Source: Roseateles_E cavernae
GTDB lineage: Bacteria; Pseudomonadota; Gammaproteobacteria; Burkholderiales; Burkholderiaceae_C
DNA: 64,000 bases
NCBI RefSeq assembly: GCF_040187885.1
Contig: NZ_JBDPLH010000008.1
Location: forward strand, 124,001-188,000
Reading direction: 5' to 3'
Below the pieces are notes generated by a model. That model saw only the letters and a program-made list of their open reading frames with translations, was not told where the DNA came from and did not search any database. A program made the translations under genes and the position numbers. This document shows, one piece after another, positions 1 through 8,921 of the stretch (its first letter is position 1; the number at the start of each line of letters is the position of its first letter).

Positions 1-1375
1 TGGTCAGTGCCAGCTCGCCGTTGAGCAACGAATGCAGGCGCGGCGTGTCGTGGTTGCCCTCGAACAGCACCAGATTCGCCGGGTCCGGGTAGACGAAGTC
101 ATGGGCCAGGGCCTCGTAGAGCTTGATCAGCCCGCCGCCCTGGTCCTCGGGTTCGCTGAGGCCGGCCAGCAGCGCCCCATGCAGCGGGAAGTCCATCATG
201 CTGGGCGTCTGCGAGACATAGCCGTCGTGGTTTTTCTTGCCACGCTGCCAGTAGGACACGATGGCCGGATGCGGGCTCCATTCCTCGCCGACGATATTGA
301 GCCGGGGGTACTCGCGCATCAGCCGGGCCGACCAGGCGGCCAGGAAGTCCTTGTCGGAATAGCTGTAGGTGTCGGTGCGGATGCCGCTGAGCCCGGCGGA
401 CTCGATCCACCACAAGCTCATCTGGGTCAGGTAGCTGGCCAGCAGCGGATGGCGCTGGTTCAGGTCCGGCATCGTCGTGGTAAACCAGCCGTCGGTGAAG
501 CGCTTGCGGTCGCTGGCGGCGGCGTAGGGGTCGAGCAGGCTGATGCGGGCGTGATGGGTCTCGGTATAGGCCGGCCATTGGTTGAGCCAGTCGGGGTCGG
601 GCAGGTCGCGCATCCACCAGTGCTGGCCGCCGATGTGGTTGAGCACGATGTCCTGGATCACGCCCAGGCCCTTGGCGCGGGCCTCGGCGACCAGGGCGCG
701 GTAGTCCGCATTGCTGCCGAAGCGCGGGTCGACCTGGTAGAAGTCGGTCGCGGCATAGCCGTGGTAGCTGTAGGCGGCGCTGTTGTTCTCGCTCAGCGGG
801 GTCGGCCAGAGCTGGGTGAAGCCCATGGCGGCGATGTAGTCCAGATGCTGGCGCAGGCCCTTCAGGTCACCGCCATGCCGTCCGCCCGGTGATGCGCGGT
901 CAAGCCCCTCCCGCATCCCCGCGCGGGCCGTCAGCCCAGGGTCGCCCTGGGCAAAGCGGTCCGGCACCACGAGGTAGATCGCGTCCTCGGGGCCGAAACC
1001 CTGGCGCTGCGCCGAGCCGGGCTCGCGGGCCTGCAGCGCATAGCGCTGCGTCAGCACGGTCTTGCCCTGCGCGTTGTCGAAATGCAGTTCGAGCTCGCCG
1101 GCCCGGGCGGCCGCGTCCAGTTGCAGGTCCAGGAACAGGTAGTTGGGGCTGCTGACCCGGTGGACCTTGCGCAGGTTGACGCCGGCATAGGGCTGCAGCC
1201 TGGGGTTCAACTCGGCGATGCGCTCGCCATGCACCAGCAGCTGCAGGCCGGGTTCGGCCATGCCGACCCACCAGGACGGCGGCTCGATGCGGGAGAGGGT
1301 GTGGGCGTGGGCTGTGTTCATCAGAAAGCTGGCGCCGAGGGCGAGCGCGGCCAGAGTGCTTGCGAGGATGTTCAT
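1..1375 (-). CDS. GH13 cyclomaltodextrinase/neopullulanase-like enzyme, exported (3' end cut by window)
   Basis: Hydrolyses alpha-1,4 (possibly alpha-1,6) glucans or cyclodextrins, probably in the periplasm. The visible 458 codons start with a signal peptide ending near ALA/HAH at about residue 25. Residues 28-115 resemble the cyclomaltodextrinase N-terminal domain (EPPSWWVGM motif). The GH13 barrel follows: region I DIVLNH at 242-247, nucleophile D335 in GIRTD, acid/base E364 in IVGEEW, and transition-state D443 in GNHD. The start codon overlaps the stop of the upstream GH13 gene (ATGA at 1372-1375), so the two are probably translated together. The C-terminal domain lies outside the window. 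The family call is firm; the exact substrate is inferred from the N-terminal domain type. Confidence 0.85.
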   Translation of the reverse strand, partial: MNILASTLAALALGASFLMNTAHAHTLSRIEPPSWWVGMAEPGLQLLVHGERIAELNPRLQPYAGVNLRKVHRVSSPNYLFLDLQLDAAARAGELELHFDNAQGKTVLTQRYALQAREPGSAQRQGFGPEDAIYLVVPDRFAQGDPGLTARAGMREGLDRASPGGRHGGDLKGLRQHLDYIAAMGFTQLWPTPLSENNSAAYSYHGYAATDFYQVDPRFGSNADYRALVAEARAKGLGVIQDIVLNHIGGQHWWMRDLPDPDWLNQWPAYTETHHARISLLDPYAAASDRKRFTDGWFTTTMPDLNQRHPLLASYLTQMSLWWIESAGLSGIRTDTYSYSDKDFLAAWSARLMREYPRLNIVGEEWSPHPAIVSYWQRGKKNHDGYVSQTPSMMDFPLHGALLAGLSEPEDQGGGLIKLYEALAHDFVYPDPANLVLFEGNHDTPRLHSLLNGELALT

Positions 1376-2922
1376 GGCGTGATGCGGTAGACGGCGACCG
1401 ATCGGGCCGGGATGGACGGCCGGCCCTGCGCATCGGCGCGTGGCCGCGTCTGCCCGCGAGGATAAACGGCCTGCAGCCTGGCCCGGGCCGGCAGGGTCAT
1501 GTGCGGCGTCGGCGCGGCCTGCGCGCCGTAGTTGATCACGACCAGGGCCTGCTCGCGCCCCAGCCGGCGCCGGAAGCTCAAGACCTGACCCTCGACCCGG
1601 GCCTGTTCGTAGCTACCGCGGGCGATGGCGGGCAGGGTGTTGCGCAGCCTCAGCATGGCTTTGTAGAAATTCAGCAGGGAGTCGGGGTCGGCAGCCTGGG
1701 CGGCGGCGTTGTGGCGGGCGGCATTCGGTGACGGCGGGCGATAGGGCAGAGCGCTGCTGAAGCCGCCATCGGCGCGCCAGCTCATCGGGCCACGCAGCGG
1801 TTCGTCGCCGGGCAGGCCGGGGATGCCGGCCATGCCGATCTCCTCGCCGTAGTAGATGAAGGGGGTGCCGGGCATCAGCAGATAGCTGGCGGCGGCCAGC
1901 TTGTAGGCGGTCTCGTCGCCGGCCAGCTGATCCCAGATGCGCGCGCCGGCGAAGATGTCATGGTTGGCCAGCATGGTCGCCATGGTCGGCGGCGCCGTCC
2001 TGAAATAGTCGGCCACGGCCTGGATCGCGGCCGGCTCGCCGCGCGCGGCCTTGATGATCTGATGCTCCAGGCCGAAGGCAAAGGCGCTGCCGCAGATGGC
2101 CGGGTCGGCATAGACCTGCGGATTGGCGGTGGCCTCGCAGACGACGTGGCGCTGGCGGTAGCTCTTGATCAGGTCCTGCAGCTGCTTGGTCAGACGCCGG
2201 CTTTCGGGCTGGTCGTTCCATTCGACGGCGTCGGTCTCGACCAGATGCGGCACAGCATCGAGCCGGAAACCGTCCAGGCCGCGATTGAGCCAGAAACGCA
2301 GGCTGTTCAGGTGGTAGTCCCAGACCTGGGGGTTGTTCAGATTGAAGTCCGGCATCGCCGGGCCGAAGGTGGCGAAATAGCTGCCGGTCGGCGTCGTGGT
2401 CCAGGGGTTCTGGCCCCAGATGTCCCAGCCGCTCGGGGACTCTTGCTGCCAGACAAACCAGTCGCGGTAGGGGCTGGCCGGCTTGTGCAGGGCCTGCTGG
2501 AACAGCGGGTGGGCGGCGGCGCTGTGATTGATCACATAGTCGATGATGACGCCGATGCCGCGCCGGTGTGCTTGACGGAGGAACTCATCGAAATCGGCCA
2601 TGCTGCCGTACTGCGGCTCCAGCGCGCGGAAATCGGTCGTCGCATAGCCGTGGTCGCGGTCGGCGCTGGCGGTGATGGGCATCAGCCAGATGCCTTTGAC
2701 GCCCAGGTCCTGCAGATAGTCCAGCCGCGCCGTCAGGCCTCGCAGATCGCCGATGCCGTCGCCATCGCTGTCCTGGTAGCCGCGCACAAAGATCTCGATG
2801 AAGGCGCCATGCTGCCAACCGGGCGCCAGACGGCTGCCGGGGTCGCGAGCCGGCACCGGGCCGAGATCGGTGGCGGCTGCGCTGCCGGCCATCGCACAGG
2901 CCAGGATGAGGGTTTTGATCAT
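1372..2922 (-). CDS. GH13 alpha-amylase/alpha-glucosidase family protein, exported
   Basis: A 516-residue glycoside hydrolase family 13 enzyme with a signal peptide (first about 18 residues, ending near SAAA). A DSDGDGIGD calcium-type loop lies at 51-59. The conserved GH13 regions are present: DYVINH at 128-133, nucleophile D222 in GFRLDA, acid/base E263 in VVCEAT, and D322 in ANHD. The layout resembles the oligo-1,6-glucosidase/trehalose-synthase branch more than classical liquefying amylases, but bond specificity cannot be read from sequence. It is the first gene of a reverse-strand operon with the following GH13 enzyme and is divergent from pullulanase, which points to coordinated breakdown of starch or glycogen fragments. 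Confidence 0.85.
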   Translation of the reverse strand: MIKTLILACAMAGSAAATDLGPVPARDPGSRLAPGWQHGAFIEIFVRGYQDSDGDGIGDLRGLTARLDYLQDLGVKGIWLMPITASADRDHGYATTDFRALEPQYGSMADFDEFLRQAHRRGIGVIIDYVINHSAAAHPLFQQALHKPASPYRDWFVWQQESPSGWDIWGQNPWTTTPTGSYFATFGPAMPDFNLNNPQVWDYHLNSLRFWLNRGLDGFRLDAVPHLVETDAVEWNDQPESRRLTKQLQDLIKSYRQRHVVCEATANPQVYADPAICGSAFAFGLEHQIIKAARGEPAAIQAVADYFRTAPPTMATMLANHDIFAGARIWDQLAGDETAYKLAAASYLLMPGTPFIYYGEEIGMAGIPGLPGDEPLRGPMSWRADGGFSSALPYRPPSPNAARHNAAAQAADPDSLLNFYKAMLRLRNTLPAIARGSYEQARVEGQVLSFRRRLGREQALVVINYGAQAAPTPHMTLPARARLQAVYPRGQTRPRADAQGRPSIPARSVAVYRITP

Positions 2923-3078
2923 TGTCTCGATGTTGTAGCTAAATTACTTGTCTAGCGATTTGGTTTGGCGGCAGCATAGGTGAAACATCGATGGATTGGA
3001 AGTTGTTGGTGAAAGTCGCTAGCTGATTGTTGATGTAGTTTTGCTACTATTTTGAAAATGAGACAACAGGAGCGAGCC
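2923..3078. promoter_or_regulatory. Divergent promoter region of the glucan-utilisation genes
   Basis: This 156-bp region is much more AT-rich than its surroundings and separates the GH13 operon from the pullulanase gene. It contains two similar 13-bp inverted-repeat elements: GTAGCTAAATTAC (2935-2947) and GTAGTTTTGCTAC (3035-3047). Each sits close to one of the two genes, as operators for a shared sugar-responsive repressor might. No regulator gene is visible in the window. The operator role is inferred. Confidence 0.45.
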
Positions 3079-5823
3079 ATGGCCGCAGGCGGCATCGGGA
3101 TGTGGGCGGGGATGCTGGCCTTGCTGGCCGGGGTCGCGCAGGCGGCCGACGACAGCGCCGAGCTGCGCGCGGCCTGTGATGCGGCGGGCTTCGAGCAGCT
3201 GCTTGCTGAGGCGCCGGCCATGGATGCGCGCGGCCATTGGCTGAACCGGCGCCTGCTGCTGTGGCCGGCGCTGAGGGCCAGCGGGCGTTTCAAGCTCTAT
3301 CACTCGGCGGCCGGGCGGCTGGACGCGAGAGCCGGCCACCAGGTCAGCGGCTTCGATGGCGTGGTGCCGCTGACACCGCGCTCGGCAGCCCTGCCGCCGG
3401 CGCTGGCCGGGCGCTTCCGCCATCTGGGGCCGGGGCTGCTGCTGGCTGTGCCCGAGTCTGCGGTGGCGCGCCTGCCGGAGCTGCTGCGCGGCCAGATGCT
3501 GCTGGTTCAGGAGGACGAGCGGGGTCAGGTCTTGCAGGCGACCGGCCTGCAGGCCGCCGCTGCGTTGGACGATCTCTATGCCAGGGCTGCGGCCGTGCCG
3601 GATCTCGGGGTGAGCGTCGGCGCCGGCCGCCACACCGGCTTCAAGCTCTGGGCGCCGACGGCCCGCGCGGTGCATCTCTGCCATTACGCCAGCGCCGCGG
3701 CGGCGGCGCAGCAGGCCCTGCCGATGCGGCGCGACGCCGCCACCGGCATCTGGTCGCTGCGCCTGCCCGCCGATCTGAGCGGCGGCTACTACAGCTATCT
3801 GGTCGAGACCCATGTGCGCGGCGTCGGCCGGCTGCGCAACCGGGTCACCGATCCCTACTCGCTCAGCCTGAGCGCCGACTCGCACCGCAGCTATATCGCC
3901 GATCTGGCCGCGCCGGCCTTGAAGCCGCCGGGCTGGGATGCGCTGCAGCTGCCGGATCGTGTCAAGCGCAATACCGAGATGGTGATCTATGAGCTGCATG
4001 TGCGCGACTTCTCGATCAATGACGCCTCGGTGCCCGAAGCCCAGCGCGGCAAGTACCAGGCCTTCACCGTTGCCGGCTCGCTGGGCATGCAGCATCTGCG
4101 CGCGCTCGGCGAGGCCGGCCTGACGGACGTGCATCTGCTGCCGGTGTTCGATATCGCGACGATTCCCGAGACCGGCTGCGCCGTGCCCCAGGTGCCGGCG
4201 GCGGCGCCGGACAGCGAGGCCCAGCAGGCGGCGGTGATGGCACTGGCCGAGCGCGACTGCTTCAACTGGGGTTACGACCCCTTGCACTACAACGCCCCCG
4301 AAGGCAGCTATGCCAGCGATGCGATGGACGGCGCGCGCCGCATCATCGAGTTGCGCCAGATGGTGCAGGCGCTGAGCCGGGCCGGCCTGCGGGTCGGCAT
4401 GGACGTGGTCTACAACCACACGGCCGCCGCCGGCCAGCATCGGAAATCGGTGCTGGACCGCATCGTGCCCGGCTACTACCAGCGCTACGACGCCCAGGGC
4501 CAGGTGGAGCGCTCGACCTGCTGCGACAACACCGCCACCGAGCACCGCATGATGGGCAAGCTGATGGAGGACTCGGTGCTGCTGTGGGCGCGCGAGTACA
4601 AGATGGCCTCGTTCCGTTTCGATCTGATGGGCCACCAGCCGCGCGCCGCGATGGAGCGGCTGCAGGCGCGGCTGCGGCGCGAGCTGGGCCGGCCGGTGCA
4701 GCTGATCGGCGAGGGCTGGAACTTCGGCGAGGTGGCCGATGGCCGGCGCTTTGTCCAGGCCTCGCAGCTATCGCTGAACGGCAGCGGCATCGCCACCTTC
4801 AGCGACCGGGCGCGCGACGCGCTGCGTGGCGGCGGCGCGGCCGACGGCGGCGAGGACCTGATTGGCCGCCAGGGCTGGCTCAACGGCCTGCACCATGCGC
4901 CGAACGCGCTGGGCGGCGCGGCCACGCGCGAGGATTTGCTGCGTGCCGCCGACCTGCTGCGGGTCGGCCTGGCCGGCTCGCTGCGCGGCTATGAGCTGCA
5001 GACCTTCGGCGGCGAGCGCCGGCGCCTGGCGCAGATCGACTACGCCGGCCAGCCGGCCGGCTATGCCTCGGCGCCGGGCGAGGTGGTCAACTATGCCGAC
5101 AACCATGACAACCAGACCCTGTTCGACATCAATGCGTTGAAGCTGCCGCAGCAGACTTCGCGCGAGGATCGGGCCCGGGTGCAGTTGCTGGGCATGGCCG
5201 TCACCGCCTTCAGCCAGGGCGTGCCTTACTTCCATGCCGGCATCGAGACCCTGCGTTCCAAGTCGCTGGACCGCAACAGCTACGACTCGGGCGACTGGTT
5301 CAACCGCCTGGACTGGTCGCTGAGCGACAACTATTTCGGCACCGGGCTGCCGCCCAAGGCCGACAACGGCGCGAACTACGCGCTGCTGCGCCCGGTGCTG
5401 AACAACCCGCTGATCAAGCCCGAGCCGGCCCAGATCCGCTGGACCCGCGATGCCTTTCTGGACCTGCTGCGCATCCGCGCCAGCTCCAGCCTGTTCCGCC
5501 TCGATTCGGCGGCGGCGGTGCAGCAACGACTGCGCTTCCACAACACCGGGCCGCAGCAGAACCCGCTGCTGCTGGTGGGTGAGCTGGACGGCCGCGGCCT
5601 GGCCGGCGCCGGCTTCGAGCGGCTGATCTATATCGTCAATGCAGGCAAGAGCGCTCAGGCCCTGAACCTGCCGCAAGCCCGGGGCCTGGCCTACCGGCTG
5701 CATCCGGTGCACCTGGCATCGCAGGCCGCCGACAAGAGGCCGGCCGAGCAGGCTGGCTTCGAGCCGGAAACCGGGCGCTTCACGGTGCCGGCGCGTAGCG
5801 CCCTGGTCTATGTGCTGAATTGA
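3079..5823 (+). CDS. pulA: Pullulanase-type alpha-1,6-glucosidase (GH13), exported
   Basis: Debranching enzyme cleaving alpha-1,6 links of pullulan, starch or glycogen. The start at 3079 is chosen because AGGAG lies six bases upstream and a hydrophobic signal segment (ending VAQA) follows; in-frame ATGs at 3052 and 3058 lack this. The protein has 914 residues. After an N-terminal module comes a CBM48-like domain (GFKLWAPTA). The pullulanase signature NWGYDP is present, followed by GH13 motifs: VYNHT, nucleophile in FRFDLMG, acid/base in IGEGWNFGE, and ADNHDNQ. The C-terminus is a typical beta-sandwich region. No lipobox is seen, so secretion rather than lipid anchoring is likely. Confidence 0.93.
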   Translation: MAAGGIGMWAGMLALLAGVAQAADDSAELRAACDAAGFEQLLAEAPAMDARGHWLNRRLLLWPALRASGRFKLYHSAAGRLDARAGHQVSGFDGVVPLTPRSAALPPALAGRFRHLGPGLLLAVPESAVARLPELLRGQMLLVQEDERGQVLQATGLQAAAALDDLYARAAAVPDLGVSVGAGRHTGFKLWAPTARAVHLCHYASAAAAAQQALPMRRDAATGIWSLRLPADLSGGYYSYLVETHVRGVGRLRNRVTDPYSLSLSADSHRSYIADLAAPALKPPGWDALQLPDRVKRNTEMVIYELHVRDFSINDASVPEAQRGKYQAFTVAGSLGMQHLRALGEAGLTDVHLLPVFDIATIPETGCAVPQVPAAAPDSEAQQAAVMALAERDCFNWGYDPLHYNAPEGSYASDAMDGARRIIELRQMVQALSRAGLRVGMDVVYNHTAAAGQHRKSVLDRIVPGYYQRYDAQGQVERSTCCDNTATEHRMMGKLMEDSVLLWAREYKMASFRFDLMGHQPRAAMERLQARLRRELGRPVQLIGEGWNFGEVADGRRFVQASQLSLNGSGIATFSDRARDALRGGGAADGGEDLIGRQGWLNGLHHAPNALGGAATREDLLRAADLLRVGLAGSLRGYELQTFGGERRRLAQIDYAGQPAGYASAPGEVVNYADNHDNQTLFDINALKLPQQTSREDRARVQLLGMAVTAFSQGVPYFHAGIETLRSKSLDRNSYDSGDWFNRLDWSLSDNYFGTGLPPKADNGANYALLRPVLNNPLIKPEPAQIRWTRDAFLDLLRIRASSSLFRLDSAAAVQQRLRFHNTGPQQNPLLLVGELDGRGLAGAGFERLIYIVNAGKSAQALNLPQARGLAYRLHPVHLASQAADKRPAEQAGFEPETGRFTVPARSALVYVLN

Positions 5824-5941
5824 GGGCATCGGCACGGCTTTGCGCACTGGCGAGCCAGGGCTTTCGGTGCTAGCTTTGGAACCAGGGACGCACGGTGGTC
5901 GCAACAGGCTGGCCGGCGCCATGTTCGCAGGAGACAGCACC

Positions 5942-7105
5942 ATGAAACCCCTGGCCGTTCTCTGGCTCGCACTCGGGTTTGCTGCACTGACCGGTTGTGC
6001 CAGCGCGCCGCCCGCCCCGCAGCCGCAGCGCCTGTTTGACGATGCCCTGTTCGCGCCGGCGCCCGCCTCGCTGGGTGCCGAGGCCCTGTTCAAGCTCAGC
6101 CCCGAGATGCAGCGCTATCTGGACCATGAGATCGCCCAGCAAGCTCGCCGCGAAGGCAGCCGCCAGGGCCTGATCGATGCGCTCTACAACAAGAGCAAGC
6201 TGCAGCTGGAGTACGACGCCAGCATCACCCGCAGTGCGGCCGAAGCCTTCGAGGCGCGCCGCGGCAACTGCCTGTCCCTGGTGCTGATGACCTCGGCATT
6301 CGCCAAGGCGCTGGGCCTGCCGGTGCGCTACCAGAGCGTCTATGTCGAAGAGTTGTGGAGCCGCAGCGGCGATCTCTATTTCCTCAGCGGCCACATCAAT
6401 CTGAGCCTGGGCCGGCCCGTCTATGAGCGCAGCGCGCGGACCTTCGAGGCCGAGCTGCTGGTCATCGACTTCCTGCCGGCCGAACAGCTGCGCGGCCAGC
6501 GCAGCCGTGTGATCGACGAGAGCACGGTGATCGCGATGTATATGAACAACCGCGCGGCCGAGCTGCTGCAGCAGGGCCGCACCGACGAGGCCTACTGGTG
6601 GGCGCGTGGCGCGATGACCCAGGATCCGCGCTTCATCGCCGCTTACAACACGCTGGGCGTGATCTATCGCCGCCATGGCCATGCCGAGCGGGCCGAGCAG
6701 GTGTTCCGCACCGTCCTGGCCGAGGAGCCGGCCAATGCCCAGACCCTGTCCAATCTGATCCTGGTGCTGAAAGACAGAGGCCGGCGCGAGGAGGCCGAGC
6801 TGCTGAGCGCCAAGCTGCGCGACATCCAGCCCAATCCACCGTTCAAGTACTTCGACGAGGGCGTCGTGGCCATGCGGGCCGGTGACTTCAAGGCCGCGAA
6901 GAAACTCTTCACCCGCGAGATCGAGCGCTCGGCCTATTTTCACGAGTTTCATTTCTGGCTGGCCCTGGCTAACTACGGGCTGGGCGAGCTCGGCGAAGCG
7001 CGCAAGCATCTGGCGCTGGCGCGCGACAACAGCGCCACCGTCAAGGACCGTCAGATGTATGCGGCCAAGCTGGAGAGCCTGCGCAATGTCAGGCTGGTGC
7101 AGTAG
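5942..7105 (+). CDS. Lipoprotein with transglutaminase-like and TPR domains
   Basis: A 387-residue protein with a lipoprotein signal peptide (lipobox LTGC). The start at 5942 follows CAGGAGACAGCACC, a good ribosome site. The N-terminal half carries a transglutaminase-like core: Cys in RGNCLSL, His in SGHINLSL and Asp in VIDFLP are spaced like a papain-type triad. The C-terminal half consists of TPR-like helical repeats (AYNTLGVIYRRHGH, TLSNLILVLKDRG). It follows pullulanase by about 120 bp, but nothing shows a role in glucan use. A surface-assembly or peptidase-like role is possible; the catalytic call rests only on the residue pattern. Confidence 0.7.
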   Translation: MKPLAVLWLALGFAALTGCASAPPAPQPQRLFDDALFAPAPASLGAEALFKLSPEMQRYLDHEIAQQARREGSRQGLIDALYNKSKLQLEYDASITRSAAEAFEARRGNCLSLVLMTSAFAKALGLPVRYQSVYVEELWSRSGDLYFLSGHINLSLGRPVYERSARTFEAELLVIDFLPAEQLRGQRSRVIDESTVIAMYMNNRAAELLQQGRTDEAYWWARGAMTQDPRFIAAYNTLGVIYRRHGHAERAEQVFRTVLAEEPANAQTLSNLILVLKDRGRREEAELLSAKLRDIQPNPPFKYFDEGVVAMRAGDFKAAKKLFTREIERSAYFHEFHFWLALANYGLGELGEARKHLALARDNSATVKDRQMYAAKLESLRNVRLVQ

Positions 7106-7120
7106 CGGCCGAGGGCGTGC

Positions 7121-7456
7121 CTACAGCGGCGCGAGGCCGTGGCGGGCACGCGCCCGCGCACAGGCCTCGTCGCCGATGCCCATCGGTGCGCGCAGGCCGA
7201 ACTCGCGGCAGGGGCCGGGCCGCCATTCATAGATGCCGCAGCTGGCCTTGATGCCCACCGTGCCGACCAGGGCCGCGCAGCGCGGCTGGGCATGATCGGT
7301 GCCGCGCATGCGGCTCAGGCTGTGGTTGAGGTCCACCGTCAGCCCGTCGGGCACGCAGCCGCCCTCGCTTTGCAGCTCCTCGCGGGCGAAATCGACCCGG
7401 AAGCTGGCGCAGCAGGCGCCGCAGGCGATGCAGGGATTGGCGGGGGGCGCAGACAT
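7121..7456 (-). CDS. YkgJ-family cysteine cluster protein
   Basis: A 111-residue cytosolic protein with the YkgJ/zinc-iron-chelating layout: an N-terminal CIACGACC cluster and a C-terminal CGIYEWRPGPC cluster. Such proteins are thought to bind Fe-S or Zn; their cellular role is unknown. The gene lies 9 bp after the kinase/universal-stress gene, so it is the third member of the reverse-strand operon starting at 9677. Confidence 0.85.
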   Translation of the reverse strand: MSAPPANPCIACGACCASFRVDFAREELQSEGGCVPDGLTVDLNHSLSRMRGTDHAQPRCAALVGTVGIKASCGIYEWRPGPCREFGLRAPMGIGDEACARARARHGLAPL

Positions 7457-7465
7457 GGCCCGATT

Positions 7466-8917
7466 TTAGGAGGCGCGCACCACCGTCACGCTGCACTCCG
7501 CCTCGGCCACCACCTGGGCCGAGACGCTGCCCAGATAGCGGCGCAGCGCCGAGCTGCCGCTGGCCCCCATCACCAGATGGTCGACCCGGGCCTTGGCAGC
7601 GAACTCGATCAGGGCCTGGGCCGCATCGGGCGCCTCCAGCACATGGAAGGTCAATCGCCCATCCTCCAGCGCCAGCGCGCGGCTGATCGGGCGGGCCCAG
7701 TGCTTCAAGGCGATCAGCTGTTTGACATGCAGGCTCTGGCCGGCCTTGTCGGTCAGCTCGTCCATGCCGATGCGGGCCGTCTTCATCACGCTGACGCAGG
7801 CCAGCCGCGCGCCCGGCTCGGCCTGCACCAGGCGCCGCACCGTCTCCTGCAACTGGGCCAGCAGGGCGGGGGTGGCGGCCTCGGTGTCGACCGCCGCCAT
7901 GATGATGGGGCTGCGCGCCACCTGCTCGTCAACACTGGCCGCGGGCGAGGGCTCGGCGCCCAGCGCGAAAAACCAGCGCTTGAAGGTCTTGACCACCGAG
8001 CTGGTTTGCAGGCGCTCGGCGCGGCGTGTCAGCGCGATGCCCTCGGGTCGCTGCAGATCCAGCGCGAGCTGGGCCGCGCTCTGGTAGCGACGCTCGGCCT
8101 TGACCTCCAGGCAGTGCAGGATCAGCTCCTGCAGCCAGGGCGGGATCTCGGCGCGCAGTGCGCGCGGCGGCACCGGATCGATGTACAGGCGCCGACGCAG
8201 GCCGCGCACCGACGAGGGCTGGCCGAAGGGCCGCTCGCCGGTGGCCAGGTGGTAGAGCATCACGCCCAGCGCGAACAGATCGCTGCGCGGGTCGTTGCGG
8301 ACGAACTGCACCTGCTCGGGCGACATATAGGGGCCGGTGCCCATAGGCAGCTCGAACTCCTCTTCTAGCAGATCGGGCAGCTGGCTGTGGCGCGACAGGC
8401 CGAAATCCACCAGCACGGCCACGCCGTCCGGGCGGAACATGATGTTGCTGGGCTTGATGTCCAGATGCACCACATGCTGGCGGTGCAAGGCATGCAGGGC
8501 GGTGGCCACCTTGATGCCGATGTCCACCACCTCGTCCAGCGGCAGCGGCGCATCGTCCAGCCGTGGCCGCAGCGAGGGGCCATCGATGCGCTCCATCACG
8601 ATATAGGCCTGGCGTGTCCAGTCGCCGCGCGCCACATAGCGCGGCACATGCGGGCCCTTCAATGCCGGCATCAGCATCTGCTCGACCTCGAAGCCGACGA
8701 TGGTGGCCGGGTCTTCGCCGCCCTTGATGCGCGGCAGCTTCATGATCAGCGGCAGGCCGTCGCCCGGGCCGGGCTCGACGCGGCTGACGGCCCAGAGATT
8801 GGCCATGCCGCCCTGGTGCAGGTGCTCGTCCAGGCGGAAGCCATCGAGCACCAGGCCCGGCACCAGCGGGCCGGGCAGGGGCAGGTCTTGCGTGCTGTGG
8901 GGAGCGCCGTCGCTCAT
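7466..8917 (-). CDS. Serine/threonine protein kinase fused to a universal stress protein domain
   Basis: A 483-residue bifunctional protein. Residues about 25-300 form a Hanks-type kinase: GGMAN loop, ATP-binding Lys60 (LIMKLP), HLDIKPSN catalytic loop at 151-158 with Asp153, DFG at 171-173, and an APE-like MSPEQ. The HRD arginine is replaced by Leu, making it a non-RD kinase. Residues about 330-483 form a UspA domain with the nucleotide-binding pattern GASGSSALRRYLGS. No membrane helix is visible, so it is soluble. It follows a metallophosphoesterase gene by only 4 bp, which suggests opposing or linked activities. The stress signal and substrates are unknown. Confidence 0.88.
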   Translation of the reverse strand: MSDGAPHSTQDLPLPGPLVPGLVLDGFRLDEHLHQGGMANLWAVSRVEPGPGDGLPLIMKLPRIKGGEDPATIVGFEVEQMLMPALKGPHVPRYVARGDWTRQAYIVMERIDGPSLRPRLDDAPLPLDEVVDIGIKVATALHALHRQHVVHLDIKPSNIMFRPDGVAVLVDFGLSRHSQLPDLLEEEFELPMGTGPYMSPEQVQFVRNDPRSDLFALGVMLYHLATGERPFGQPSSVRGLRRRLYIDPVPPRALRAEIPPWLQELILHCLEVKAERRYQSAAQLALDLQRPEGIALTRRAERLQTSSVVKTFKRWFFALGAEPSPAASVDEQVARSPIIMAAVDTEAATPALLAQLQETVRRLVQAEPGARLACVSVMKTARIGMDELTDKAGQSLHVKQLIALKHWARPISRALALEDGRLTFHVLEAPDAAQALIEFAAKARVDHLVMGASGSSALRRYLGSVSAQVVAEAECSVTVVRAS

Positions 8918-8921
8918 CGGC

